Below are positions 10,276-18,196 of a DNA stretch of 64,000 nucleotides, one piece after another. This DNA comes from Delftia tsuruhatensis NBRC 16741 (GTDB taxonomy: Bacteria > Pseudomonadota > Gammaproteobacteria > Burkholderiales > Burkholderiaceae_C). The notes under the pieces are model-generated. The model was not told where the DNA came from, did no database searches, and saw nothing but the letters and a program-made list of their open reading frames with translations. The position numbers and the translations under genes are program-made. Location: contig NZ_BCTO01000023.1 in the NCBI RefSeq assembly GCF_001571325.1, positions 171,477-235,476 of the forward strand. Direction: 5' to 3'. The first letter of the stretch is position 1; each line of letters starts with the position of its first letter.

Positions 10276-10442
10276 TGCAGGGTCGCGGCAAGGGGAGGGG
10301 CGGAGAAGGGGCGGTGAGGGGACGCAAGGGCCTGTGCATGACACCCTGATGACGGCTGTCACATCCCTGTCATGGACGCAGCCAAGAATCCCGCACTTGC
10401 CCGGCCCGCGCAGGCCACTTCCGCAGGTGCTTCCTCCTCCCC

Positions 10443-11486
10443 ATGACCGATGCAGCCTCCCCCCTGGCACAGGCCCACGAAGACGCAGGCCTGATCTGCG
10501 GCTGGCGCTTCTTCAGTGACACACGGCAGTGCGTGCAGGCCGTGACGGCGCCATCCGCCGCGCAGTGGCTGGCCGATGCCGCAGCCCGGTCCGATGCGGG
10601 CCGGCGCGATTTCCTGTGGCTGCACTTCAACCTGACCCACACCCAGTCCCTGCGCTGGCTGCAGCGCCATGCGGGCCTGCCCGACGTGTTCTATGCCGCC
10701 CTGCGCGAGGGCCTGACCTCCACGCGCATCGAGCGCGCCGACGACAGCCTGGTCGCCGTGCTCAACGATGTGAACTTCGAGTTCAACTTCGATTCGGCCG
10801 ACATCGCCACGCTGTGGATCTGCCTGGACGAGCGCCTGGTCATCACCGCGCGCACCCAGCCGCTGCGCTCTGTCGATGCCCTGCGCGACGCCGTGCGCCG
10901 CGGCGACAGCCCCGCCAGCACGGCCGAGCTGCTGGAGCACCTGATGCGCACCCAGGCCGATGTGCTGGTCAAGGTGGTGCGCGAGACCACGGCGCGCGTG
11001 GACGACATCGAGGACGCCATCCTGGCCCAGCGCTACCACCATCCGCGCGCCCACCTGGGCCGGCTGCGCCGCCTGCTGGTGCGCCTTCAGCGCCTGCTGG
11101 CGCCCGAGCCCGCCGCGCTGTTCCGCCTGCTGCAGCAGCCCCCCGGCTGGATGGGCGAGGAAGACCGGCGCGGCCTGGCCGCAGCGAGCGAGGAGTTCTC
11201 GCTCATGCTGCGCGACATGCAGACCCTGCAGGACCGCATCAAGCTGCTGCAGGAAGAAGTGGCCGCCGCCGTGAACGAGGACAACAGCAACAGCCTCTTC
11301 GTGCTGACCGTGGTCACCGTGCTGGCCCTGCCCATCAACATCCTGGCCGGCCTGTTCGGCATGAACGTGGGCGGCATACCGCTGGCAGAGCACGAGCACG
11401 GCTTCTGGATCGTGGTGTCCATCGTGATCGCCTTCACCGTCATCGCCGCCTGGCTGGCGTTTCGCAAGAAGCGGTACAGGGACTAG
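10443..11486 (+). CDS. zntB: CorA-family zinc transporter ZntB
   Basis: A 347-residue CorA/ZntB-family metal transporter. It has a long cytoplasmic helical domain with the family stretch VVRETTARVDDIEDAILAQ, then two C-terminal membrane segments (LFVLTVVTVLALPINILAG and WIVVSIVIAFTVIAAWLAF). The signature loop reads GMNVGG; CorA magnesium channels have GMN followed by F/A and usually E, and ZntB members keep GMN with changes after it. The short final tail is basic (RKKRYRD). ZntB transports zinc across the inner membrane; direction has been debated (export first, proton-coupled uptake more recently). No metal-regulator gene is adjacent. Confidence 0.8.
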   Translation: MTDAASPLAQAHEDAGLICGWRFFSDTRQCVQAVTAPSAAQWLADAAARSDAGRRDFLWLHFNLTHTQSLRWLQRHAGLPDVFYAALREGLTSTRIERADDSLVAVLNDVNFEFNFDSADIATLWICLDERLVITARTQPLRSVDALRDAVRRGDSPASTAELLEHLMRTQADVLVKVVRETTARVDDIEDAILAQRYHHPRAHLGRLRRLLVRLQRLLAPEPAALFRLLQQPPGWMGEEDRRGLAAASEEFSLMLRDMQTLQDRIKLLQEEVAAAVNEDNSNSLFVLTVVTVLALPINILAGLFGMNVGGIPLAEHEHGFWIVVSIVIAFTVIAAWLAFRKKRYRD

Positions 11487-11549
11487 GGGACGTGTCAGGG
11501 AATCTTGCAGAAGAACTCGCAAAATATCTCGCACCAAACGGATTTCATC

Positions 11550-11572
11550 TATATAAATCAGCTGCTTATATA
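11550..11572. promoter_or_regulatory. Palindrome TATATAA-N9-TTATATA in front of the fic gene
   Basis: A perfect inverted repeat (TATATAA at 11550-11556, TTATATA at 11566-11572) in a short A+T-rich patch ends eight bases before the fic start codon and abuts its AGGTG ribosome binding site. Position and symmetry suggest an operator, possibly autoregulatory, since the Fic protein ends in a winged-helix-like region. It could also shape the mRNA start. No experimental operator of this sequence is known to me. Confidence 0.4.
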
Positions 11573-11580
11573 GGTGATCA

Positions 11581-12798
11581 ATGTCGCAAGAATTCCTGCT
11601 CTACGACCATCCTGCCCAGATGGAGCCGCTGCTGCCGGGGGAACACAAGCTGGGCCCTTTGCTGGAGCTCTCCCATGACCTGATCAGGTTGGGTGAGCGG
11701 CTGGCCGGCCGCTTCCGACCAGACACATTGCCAGGCCTGCGCCGGCTGCTTCGGGCCATGAACTCGTATTACTCGAACAGGATCGAGGGGCAGCACACCT
11801 TTCCGCTGGATATCGAGCGCGCCCTGCACAACGACTATGCGCAGGACGAAGATCAGGCCCGCCGTCAGCGATTGGCGCTGGCGCACATGGCCACTGAAGA
11901 GCAACTGGAGTACAGGTCCACGCAATGGACGAATGCGCAGGTCTGGACCCCCCAGATGCTGGCCGATATCCACCAGGATCTCTTCGCCCGTCTGCCCCAG
12001 GCCGATCTGGAGGCCGGCGCCCTTGGCGACGATGCCATCGAGCCGGGTCGATGGCGCACGCGGGAGGTTAGCGTGGGCAGGCATGCGGCGCCTGCAGCGG
12101 GGCAGTTGCCATTTTTTCTGGACCGCTGGTCGAGCTTCTACTCAGGCGTGCGCCGTGGCGAGTTGCAGTTGGTGGCCATGGCCGCTGCGCACCAGCGCCT
12201 GGCCTGGATCCATCCGTTCCGGGACGGCAACGGGCGCGTGGCCCGGCTGCATTCACATCTCGTACTAACCCACATGGGCCTGAGCAATGGTCTGTGGTCC
12301 CCCCTGAGGGGGTTCGCACGGTCGCAGGAGCGCTATTACGCCTTGCTTGCCGCCGCAGACGAGCCGCGCCGTGGTGACCTTGATGGCCGTGGCAATCTGA
12401 CCGAACTGGGGTTGATCGACTGGATCGCATACGTGCTGGAACTGTGCATGGACCAAGTGAGCTTCATGGAGGGACTTCTGTCGCTGGACGGCATGAAGGA
12501 ACGCATGGCGGCATGCCTTGCCTATGAGGAACGGGTGGTGCGCCAAGGCGTGCGCAGCGAGGCATTGCGCGCATTGCACTATCTTTTTGCGGCCCAGGCG
12601 GAGATGGATCGGGCCGACTTCAAGGCCATGCTGGGGTTGGGTGACCGGCTGGCCACCGCCCAGGTATCGGCACTGCTCAAGCGCGGCCTGCTGGAGACGG
12701 ATTCACCGTATGGAAGAGTGCGCCTGGGCGTGCCGCTGCACGCCCTGCGTTTTTACTTCCCCCGCCTCTGGCCGGAAGCGGAGGCTGACTCGCTGTAG
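11581..12798 (+). CDS. Fic-family AMP-transferase with built-in inhibitory motif
   Basis: A 405-residue Fic/DOC-family protein. The catalytic loop HPFRDGNGR is at residues 211-219, complete, so adenylylation activity is expected. The segment YSNRIEGQ (Ser65 to Gly70) fits the inhibitory motif (S/T)xxxE(G/N), placing it in class II, where the alpha-inh helix lies N-terminal to the Fic core and keeps the enzyme off. After the core, a C-terminal region (FKAMLGLGDRLATAQVSALLKRGLLETD) looks like a winged helix. It is preceded by an A+T-rich promoter with a palindrome and converges on tctA with only ten bases between. Targets are unknown. Confidence 0.88.
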   Translation: MSQEFLLYDHPAQMEPLLPGEHKLGPLLELSHDLIRLGERLAGRFRPDTLPGLRRLLRAMNSYYSNRIEGQHTFPLDIERALHNDYAQDEDQARRQRLALAHMATEEQLEYRSTQWTNAQVWTPQMLADIHQDLFARLPQADLEAGALGDDAIEPGRWRTREVSVGRHAAPAAGQLPFFLDRWSSFYSGVRRGELQLVAMAAAHQRLAWIHPFRDGNGRVARLHSHLVLTHMGLSNGLWSPLRGFARSQERYYALLAAADEPRRGDLDGRGNLTELGLIDWIAYVLELCMDQVSFMEGLLSLDGMKERMAACLAYEERVVRQGVRSEALRALHYLFAAQAEMDRADFKAMLGLGDRLATAQVSALLKRGLLETDSPYGRVRLGVPLHALRFYFPRLWPEAEADSL

Positions 12799-12808
12799 AC
12801 GGCTCCTC

Positions 12809-14317
12809 TCAGGCCGCCACAGCCCTCGCCCCGAACGCCATCGCCCGCAGCCTGCCCAGCAGCGGCCACACCAGCATCAGCAGGGCCAGCGTGGTGATGG
12901 TGCCCGACAGGCCGTTGTGCCAGAAGATGCCCAGCTCGCCCTGGCTGGAGAGCATGCTCTGGCGGAAGGCGTCTTCCATTCGGTCGCCCAGCACGATGGC
13001 CAGCACCATGGGCGCCAGTGGATAGTCCAGCTTCTTGAACACGTAGCCGACCACGCCGAAGACCAGCATGAGCCAGATGTCCGTGGCATTGCCGTGCACG
13101 GTGAAGGCGCCGATGGCGCAGACCATGAGGATCATGGGCGCGACGATGGAAAACGGCACGCGCAGGATGGCGGCGAACAGCGGCACGGTGGCCATGACGA
13201 TGACCAGGCCGGCGATGTTGCCCAGGTACATGCTGGCGATCAGGCCCCAGACGAAGTCCTTTTGCTCGGTGAACAGCAGCGGGCCGGGCTGCAGCCCCCA
13301 GATCATCAGCCCGCCCAGCAGCACGGCCGCCGTGGCCGAGCCCGGAATGCCCAGGGCCAGCATCGGCAGCAGGGCCGAGGTGCCGGCCGCGTGGGCGGCG
13401 GTCTCGGGGGCGAGCACGCCTTCGGGGTTGCCCTTGCCGAAGCTGTCGGGGTCGCGCGAGAACTTCTTGGCCAGCCCGTAGCCCATGAAGCTGGCCGCCA
13501 CGGCGCCGCCCGGCGTCACGCCCATCCAGCAGCCCACCAGGGCCGAGCGCAGCATGGTCAGCCAGTAGCGCGGCAGCCGGGCCCAGGTCCTGAACACCAC
13601 CTTGAGGTCGATGGAGGCCTTCTTGCCCTTGAAGGCCAGGCCTTCCTCGATGGTCATCAGGATCTCGCTGATGCCGAACATGCCGATCACCACCACCAGG
13701 AAATCAAAGCCGCGCAGCAGCTCCGTGGAGCCGAAGGTCATGCGCAGGTCGCCCGAGATGGTGTCCATGCCCACGGCTGCCAGCAGCAGGCCCACGGCCA
13801 TGGCGGCCACGATCTTGGCCTTGGGCTCCTTGCCCATGCCGATGAAGGAGCAAAACGTCAGGAAGAAGACCGCAAAGAACTCCGGCGGCCCGAACTGCAG
13901 CGCGAACGAGGCCACGACCGGCGCCAGGAAGGTGATCAGCATCACGCCCGAGATGGCGCCGATGAACGAGCCCGTGAAGGCCGTGGTCAGCGCGGCCCCC
14001 GCGTGCCCCTGCTGGGCCATGGGATAGCCGTCGAAGGTGGTGGCCACCGACCAGGCCTCGCCCGGGATGTTGAACAGCACCGAGGTGATGGCGCCGCCGA
14101 ACAGCGCCCCCCAGTAGATGCACGACAGCAGGATGATGGCCGAGGTGGGCGACATGCCGAAGGTCAGCGGCAGCAGGATGGCCACGCCGTTGGGGCCGCC
14201 CAGGCCCGGCAGCACGCCGACGACGATGCCCAGCAGGATGCCCGTGAGCATCAGCCCCGTGTTCTGCCAGGTGGTGACGGCCGCGAAGCCGTGGGCAAGG
14301 TATTGGAGTTCGTCCAT
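12809..14317 (-). CDS. tctA: Tripartite tricarboxylate transporter, large permease TctA
   Basis: A 502-residue TctA-family permease with about ten to twelve predicted membrane segments. The family signature blocks are visible: PGLGGPNGVAILLPLTFGM near residues 38-56 and SCIYWGALFGGAITSVLFNIPGE after it. It is the last gene of the run aminotransferase, tctC, tctB, tctA. TTT systems are sodium- or proton-driven secondary transporters that take organic acids from the binding protein. The substrate is not readable from the sequence; the neighbouring oxidase suggests a hydroxy acid or dicarboxylate. Confidence 0.92.
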   Translation of the reverse strand: MDELQYLAHGFAAVTTWQNTGLMLTGILLGIVVGVLPGLGGPNGVAILLPLTFGMSPTSAIILLSCIYWGALFGGAITSVLFNIPGEAWSVATTFDGYPMAQQGHAGAALTTAFTGSFIGAISGVMLITFLAPVVASFALQFGPPEFFAVFFLTFCSFIGMGKEPKAKIVAAMAVGLLLAAVGMDTISGDLRMTFGSTELLRGFDFLVVVIGMFGISEILMTIEEGLAFKGKKASIDLKVVFRTWARLPRYWLTMLRSALVGCWMGVTPGGAVAASFMGYGLAKKFSRDPDSFGKGNPEGVLAPETAAHAAGTSALLPMLALGIPGSATAAVLLGGLMIWGLQPGPLLFTEQKDFVWGLIASMYLGNIAGLVIVMATVPLFAAILRVPFSIVAPMILMVCAIGAFTVHGNATDIWLMLVFGVVGYVFKKLDYPLAPMVLAIVLGDRMEDAFRQSMLSSQGELGIFWHNGLSGTITTLALLMLVWPLLGRLRAMAFGARAVAA

Positions 14318-14344
14318 GGTGTTGCTCCGTGGCGGCGACAGGGG

Positions 14345-14941
14345 TCAATAGCCGAGCCAGGCTTCAAGCGGACCCTTGGGCAGGGGCACCTTGAACTGGA
14401 TCTCGAAGACGTAGAACAGCAGCACGCTGGTGAAGCCCGACAGCGCCACGGCCTTCCACCAGGGATAACGGCCCGCAAACACCATGAAGCCCGTGATGAA
14501 CAGCACCGAGGCCGCGTAGATGCCCAGCGGCGCGATCACGGCGATGTAGGCCGTCAGCGGCAGCAGCACCTGGGCCACGCGCTTGAGCTGCAGCCAGCTG
14601 GCGAACTGCTCCTGGCTGCGGCTGCGCAGCGCCTGCACGAAGACGGCGATGGCGCAGATGCCCAGCACGGCGCCCACGCGCAGCGGGAAGTAGCCGGCCT
14701 GCGGGCCGGTGTCGCCCCAGCCCGCGCCAATGCGCTGGTTGTCCCAGACCACGAGCACGGCCAGCGCCAGCAGCACGGCGGCCACTCCGTACTCCACATG
14801 GCGGCGGGACAGGCCGGGGGCCTGGGCTTCGGTGGCGGGGATGGATTCGGTGGCCGCGCTGGAGGGCTGGGCCGGGGCTGCTGCTGCCGCTGCTGCCGCT
14901 GCATTGGAGGAGGGCGGGGCAAGGTGGATGGCGGTGTCCAT
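14345..14941 (-). CDS. tctB: Tripartite tricarboxylate transporter, small permease TctB
   Basis: A 198-residue TctB-family membrane protein with four hydrophobic segments (for example YGVAAVLLALAVLVVW and IYAASVLFITGFMVFAG). The family block GPQAGYFPLRVGAVLG is present. The ATG at 14941 is chosen because it begins MDTAIHLAPP; the frame is open further upstream but overlaps tctC. An unusual N-terminal run of nine alanines plus prolines forms a low-complexity cytoplasmic extension of about 45 residues before the first membrane segment. It sits between tctC and tctA in the same operon. Confidence 0.88.
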   Translation of the reverse strand: MDTAIHLAPPSSNAAAAAAAAAPAQPSSAATESIPATEAQAPGLSRRHVEYGVAAVLLALAVLVVWDNQRIGAGWGDTGPQAGYFPLRVGAVLGICAIAVFVQALRSRSQEQFASWLQLKRVAQVLLPLTAYIAVIAPLGIYAASVLFITGFMVFAGRYPWWKAVALSGFTSVLLFYVFEIQFKVPLPKGPLEAWLGY

Positions 14942-14952
14942 GGCGCGGCCCC

Positions 14953-15993
14953 TCACTTGGCTGCGGCGGCGGCCACGCTGGCCGACAGGAAACCGGCCTT
15001 CTTCATGATGTCGAGGTGGCGCGTCTCGTCCTTGGCCAGGAAGTCCACGAAGGCCTGCCCCGTCATGTACTCGGGCTTGAGCGCGTTTTTCTCCAGGTAC
15101 TCCTTCCACTCGAGCGTGTCCACGATCTTGCGCATCACGCCCGCATAGAACTGCGCCTGCTCGGGCGTGGTGCCGGGCGGCAGGAAGAAGCCGCGCAGCA
15201 TGGTGTATTGCACATCCAGGCCCTGCTCCCTGCAGGTGGGGATGTCCGACAGCGCCTGGCTACCCGTGACCTTGGCCGTGTACTCGATGCGCTGCGTGTC
15301 GAACACGCACAGCGCCCGCACCTGGCCCGCGCGCCACTGCGCCATGGACTCGCTGGGGTTGTTGACGTTGGAGTCGATGTGCTTGCCCACCAGCTGGGTG
15401 CTGGCCTCGCCGCCGCCCTTGTAGGGGATGTAGGTGAACTTCACGCCGGCGGCCTGTTCCATGTTGGCGGTGATGATCTGGTCCTCGCGCTTGGAACTGG
15501 TGCCGCCCATCTTGAACTTGCCGCCGGCCTGCCGCGCGGCGGCCAGGTAGTCGGCGGGCGTCTGGTAGCCGGTCTCGGCATTGACCCAGAGCACGAACTG
15601 GTCCTGGGCAATCATGGCCACGGGATTCAGGTCGCGCCACTGGAAGGGCAGGGCCGTGGCCATGGGCAGGGTGAAGATGGCCGTGGAGGCCACCAGCAGC
15701 TTGTGCGGGTCGCGCGCCGAGGCCTTGACATCCAGAATGCCCTCGGCGCCTGAGGCACCGGCCTTGTTGAGGATGACCACGGGCTGCTCGATCAGCTTGT
15801 GCTTGGTGACGATGGCCTGGATCACGCGCGCCATCTGGTCCGAGGCGCCGCCGGCCGAAAACGGCACGACGAGTTCGACGGACTTGGCGGGCTTCCATTG
15901 CGCCCAGGCGGCAGGGGCTGAGAGGGCGCAGAGGGCGGTGGCGGCGAGGGTGGCGACGGCAGTTGCCGCCAGGCGGTTGCGGGGCGATGTCAT
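14953..15993 (-). CDS. tctC: TctC/Bug-family periplasmic solute-binding protein
   Basis: A 346-residue Bug-type binding protein. It has a typical Sec signal peptide (NRLAATAVATLAATALCALSA, cleavage near AWA-QW) and the family stretch VELVVPFSAGGASDQMAR. Bug proteins are hugely expanded in Burkholderiales. In most loci they are orphans, but here TctB and TctA follow directly, so this one most likely feeds the complete transporter. Ligands in the family are small carboxylates held by two bound waters; the specific ligand cannot be told. It lies 105 bases downstream of the aminotransferase gene. Confidence 0.9.
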   Translation of the reverse strand: MTSPRNRLAATAVATLAATALCALSAPAAWAQWKPAKSVELVVPFSAGGASDQMARVIQAIVTKHKLIEQPVVILNKAGASGAEGILDVKASARDPHKLLVASTAIFTLPMATALPFQWRDLNPVAMIAQDQFVLWVNAETGYQTPADYLAAARQAGGKFKMGGTSSKREDQIITANMEQAAGVKFTYIPYKGGGEASTQLVGKHIDSNVNNPSESMAQWRAGQVRALCVFDTQRIEYTAKVTGSQALSDIPTCREQGLDVQYTMLRGFFLPPGTTPEQAQFYAGVMRKIVDTLEWKEYLEKNALKPEYMTGQAFVDFLAKDETRHLDIMKKAGFLSASVAAAAAK

Positions 15994-16098
15994 GTCTCTT
16001 GTCTCCTGTTATTTCCTGGTATTGGTGCAATCCACGATCAAGGGGGCGAGCCATGTGCTCCGGCTCTGCCAAGGGTTTTCGGCGCGGGGCCGATGGGT

Positions 16099-17340
16099 TC
16101 AGGCGGCCTTGCGCAGCGCACCGGCTGCGGCGTGGGCAGCGAAGTAGTCCATGGACGCCTGCACGCCGCTGCCGGCCAGACGGATGCCGGACAGCTTCAG
16201 CCCCATCTCCACGCCCGCCACCATGGCCAGCAGCGTGAGATCGTTGCTGTCGCCCAGGTGGCCCATGCGGAACATGCGGCCCTTGAGCTTGCCCAGGCCC
16301 GCGCCCAGCGACAGGTCGAAGCGCGTGTGGATCAGGCGGCGCAGGGCGTCGGCATCCACGCCCTCGGGCGTGATCACGCCGGTGAGCACGGGCGAGTAGA
16401 CCTGCGGATCGGCGCACTGGATGGGCAGGCCCCAGGCCTGGACGGCGGCGCGCACGCCGGCCGCCCAGCGCTGGTGGCGCGCAAACACCGTGTCCAGCCC
16501 TTCGGCCAGCAGCATGTCCAGCGATTCGGACAGGGCGTACAGCAGGTTGGTGTTGGGCGTGTAGGGCCAGTAGCCGGTCTGGTTCATCTCCACGATCTCG
16601 TCCCAGGCCCAGAACGACTTGGGCAGCTTCGCGCTTTTGGCGGCCTCCAGCGCACGTGGCGACAGGGCGTTGAAGCTGATGCCGGGCGGCAGCATCAGGC
16701 CCTTTTGCGAGCCGCTGATGGTCACGTCCACGCCCCATTCGTCATGGCGGTAGTCGGCGCTGGCCAGGCCCGAGATGGTGTCCACCAGCAGCAGGGCCGG
16801 GTGGCCCGCCGCGTCGATGGCGCGGCGCACGGCGGCGATGTCCGAGGTCACGCCCGTGGAGGTCTCGTTGTGCACCACGCACACGGCGCGGATCCGGCGC
16901 TCCGTGTCCTTGCGCAGCCGTGCCTCGATCAGCCCGGCCTGCACGCCATGGCGCCAGCCCGGCGCCTGGGGCAGATGCTCGTCGGAGCCGCCATAGGACA
17001 GGAACTCGGTGGACAGGCCCAGGCGCGTGGCCATCTTCTGCCACAGCGAGGCGAAGTGGCCGGTCTCGAACATCAGCACATGGTCGCCAGGGCTGAGCGT
17101 GTTGATCAGGGCCGCCTCCCAGGCGCCCGTGCCGGAGGCCGGATAGATCACCACCGGATGCCGGGTCTTGAAGACCTGCTGGATGCCGGCCAGCACCTTG
17201 AGGCCGAGCTGGCCGAACTCCGGCCCCCGGTGGTCGATGGTGGGCAGGCTCATGGCCCGCAGGATGCGGTCGGGAACCGGGCTGGGGCCGGGGATCTGGA
17301 GGAAGTGGCGGCCCGTGGGATGGTTGTCGAGCGTGAGCAT
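16099..17340 (-). CDS. Class V aminotransferase (alanine/serine-glyoxylate type)
   Basis: A 413-residue fold-type I aminotransferase of the alanine-glyoxylate / serine-glyoxylate group. The start region reads FLQIPGPSPVPDRILRAM as in that group. The PLP lysine is Lys213 in the motif GSQKGLMLPPG, and VDTISGLASADYRHDEWGVD precedes it. It would interconvert glyoxylate or hydroxypyruvate with an amino acid. It heads the minus-strand operon with tctCBA and is divergent from the FadR-type regulator, so the same operators probably control it. The divergent operon encodes a hydroxy-acid dehydrogenase, consistent with a 2-hydroxyacid/glyoxylate pathway. Substrate preference is inference. Confidence 0.82.
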   Translation of the reverse strand: MLTLDNHPTGRHFLQIPGPSPVPDRILRAMSLPTIDHRGPEFGQLGLKVLAGIQQVFKTRHPVVIYPASGTGAWEAALINTLSPGDHVLMFETGHFASLWQKMATRLGLSTEFLSYGGSDEHLPQAPGWRHGVQAGLIEARLRKDTERRIRAVCVVHNETSTGVTSDIAAVRRAIDAAGHPALLLVDTISGLASADYRHDEWGVDVTISGSQKGLMLPPGISFNALSPRALEAAKSAKLPKSFWAWDEIVEMNQTGYWPYTPNTNLLYALSESLDMLLAEGLDTVFARHQRWAAGVRAAVQAWGLPIQCADPQVYSPVLTGVITPEGVDADALRRLIHTRFDLSLGAGLGKLKGRMFRMGHLGDSNDLTLLAMVAGVEMGLKLSGIRLAGSGVQASMDYFAAHAAAGALRKAA

Positions 17341-17393
17341 GGTGCGTCCCTTTCAAGGAAATGCCAGGTCGGTCTGCGGGGGAGGGTGTTTGC

Positions 17394-17414
17394 GAATTTT
17401 TGCATTCAAAATTC
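17394..17414. promoter_or_regulatory. Inverted repeat, candidate operator 1 for the FadR-type regulator
   Basis: GAATTTT (17394-17400) and AAAATTC (17408-17414) form a perfect seven-base inverted repeat around TGCATTC. It lies in the 158-base divergent region between the aminotransferase and regulator genes, an unusually A+T-rich patch for this genome. The core GCATTC/GAATGC is shared, in the opposite orientation, with candidate operator 2 at 17465-17483. FadR-subfamily proteins normally bind short palindromes in such divergent regions. Confidence 0.5.
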
Positions 17415-17464
17415 ATAAATGCCTTGGTGATAACCATGAATGCCTTGAGAAATGCCTGCGTAAA

Positions 17465-17483
17465 AATGAATGCAAAATTCATT
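17465..17483. promoter_or_regulatory. Inverted repeat, candidate operator 2 for the FadR-type regulator
   Basis: AATGAAT (17465-17471) and ATTCATT (17477-17483) form a perfect inverted repeat with a five-base spacer GCAAA, 15 bases before the regulator start codon. The arrangement would let the protein block its own transcription and that of the genes behind it. The related word GAATGC also occurs around 17438-17443. Confidence 0.5.
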
Positions 17484-17498
17484 CGACCAGGAGAATCC

Positions 17499-18188
17499 AT
17501 GGCGGAGATCATCGAGATTTCGCGGCTTGCCCTGCATGACCAGGTGGCGGCGCGGCTGCGCACCTGGCTGGTGGAAGGGCGCATACCGCCCGGCGCCAAG
17601 CTCAACGAGCGCGCGCTGTGCGAGCAGCTGCGCGTCTCGCGCACGCCGCTGCGCGAGGCCATCAAGCTGCTGGCCTCCGAAGGGCTGGTGGACCTGGTGC
17701 CCAACCGCGGCGCCGTGGCCGTGCGCCTGGGCGAGGCCGATGTGCTGCAGACCTTCGAGGTGCTGGCGGGGCTGGAGGGCATGTCGGGCGAGCTGGCCGC
17801 GCAGCGCATCAGCGAGCAGCAACTGGCCGAGGTGCGCGCCCTGCACTTCGAGATGCTGGCCAGCCATGCGCGCCAGGACCTGTCCGGCTACTACCGGCTC
17901 AATGCGCTGATCCACTCGGCCATCAACCGCGCCGCCGCCAACCCCGTGCTGGCCGAGACCTATGGCCGCATCAACGCCCGCGTGCAGTCGCTGCGCTTTC
18001 GCACCAACCAGGACGCGGCCAAGTGGAAGCGCGCCGTCCAGGAGCACGAACGCATGCTGGAAGCGCTGCAGGCGCGCGACGCCGCCGCGCTGCGCCAGGT
18101 GCTGGTGGCCCACCTGGAGCACAAGCGCGACACCGTCATCGCCCTGCTCAAGGCAGGCCAGATCTACCCACGAACCATGAACGAATGA
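17499..18188 (+). CDS. GntR/FadR-family (FCD) transcriptional regulator 1
   Basis: A 229-residue GntR-family regulator with an N-terminal winged helix (LNERALCEQLRVSRTPLREAIKLL, typical FadR-type recognition helix) and a C-terminal FCD ligand domain with helices around HFEMLASHARQDL and ALIHSAINRAA. The start at 17499 is preceded by an AGGAGA ribosome binding site; the frame is open upstream but starts there lack support. It is the first gene of a plus-strand run with the FAD/Fe-S dehydrogenase and GlcG-like gene. A close paralogue lies at 21765-22451. It likely responds to the hydroxy or keto acid handled by this island. Confidence 0.9.
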   Translation: MAEIIEISRLALHDQVAARLRTWLVEGRIPPGAKLNERALCEQLRVSRTPLREAIKLLASEGLVDLVPNRGAVAVRLGEADVLQTFEVLAGLEGMSGELAAQRISEQQLAEVRALHFEMLASHARQDLSGYYRLNALIHSAINRAAANPVLAETYGRINARVQSLRFRTNQDAAKWKRAVQEHERMLEALQARDAAALRQVLVAHLEHKRDTVIALLKAGQIYPRTMNE

Positions 18189-18196
18189 GAGCCGCC

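Noticed and set aside
12518..15148. Plus-strand 876-codon frame across tctA and tctB
   Set aside because: Antisense shadow of the transporter operon; composition is histidine/glutamine-rich nonsense.
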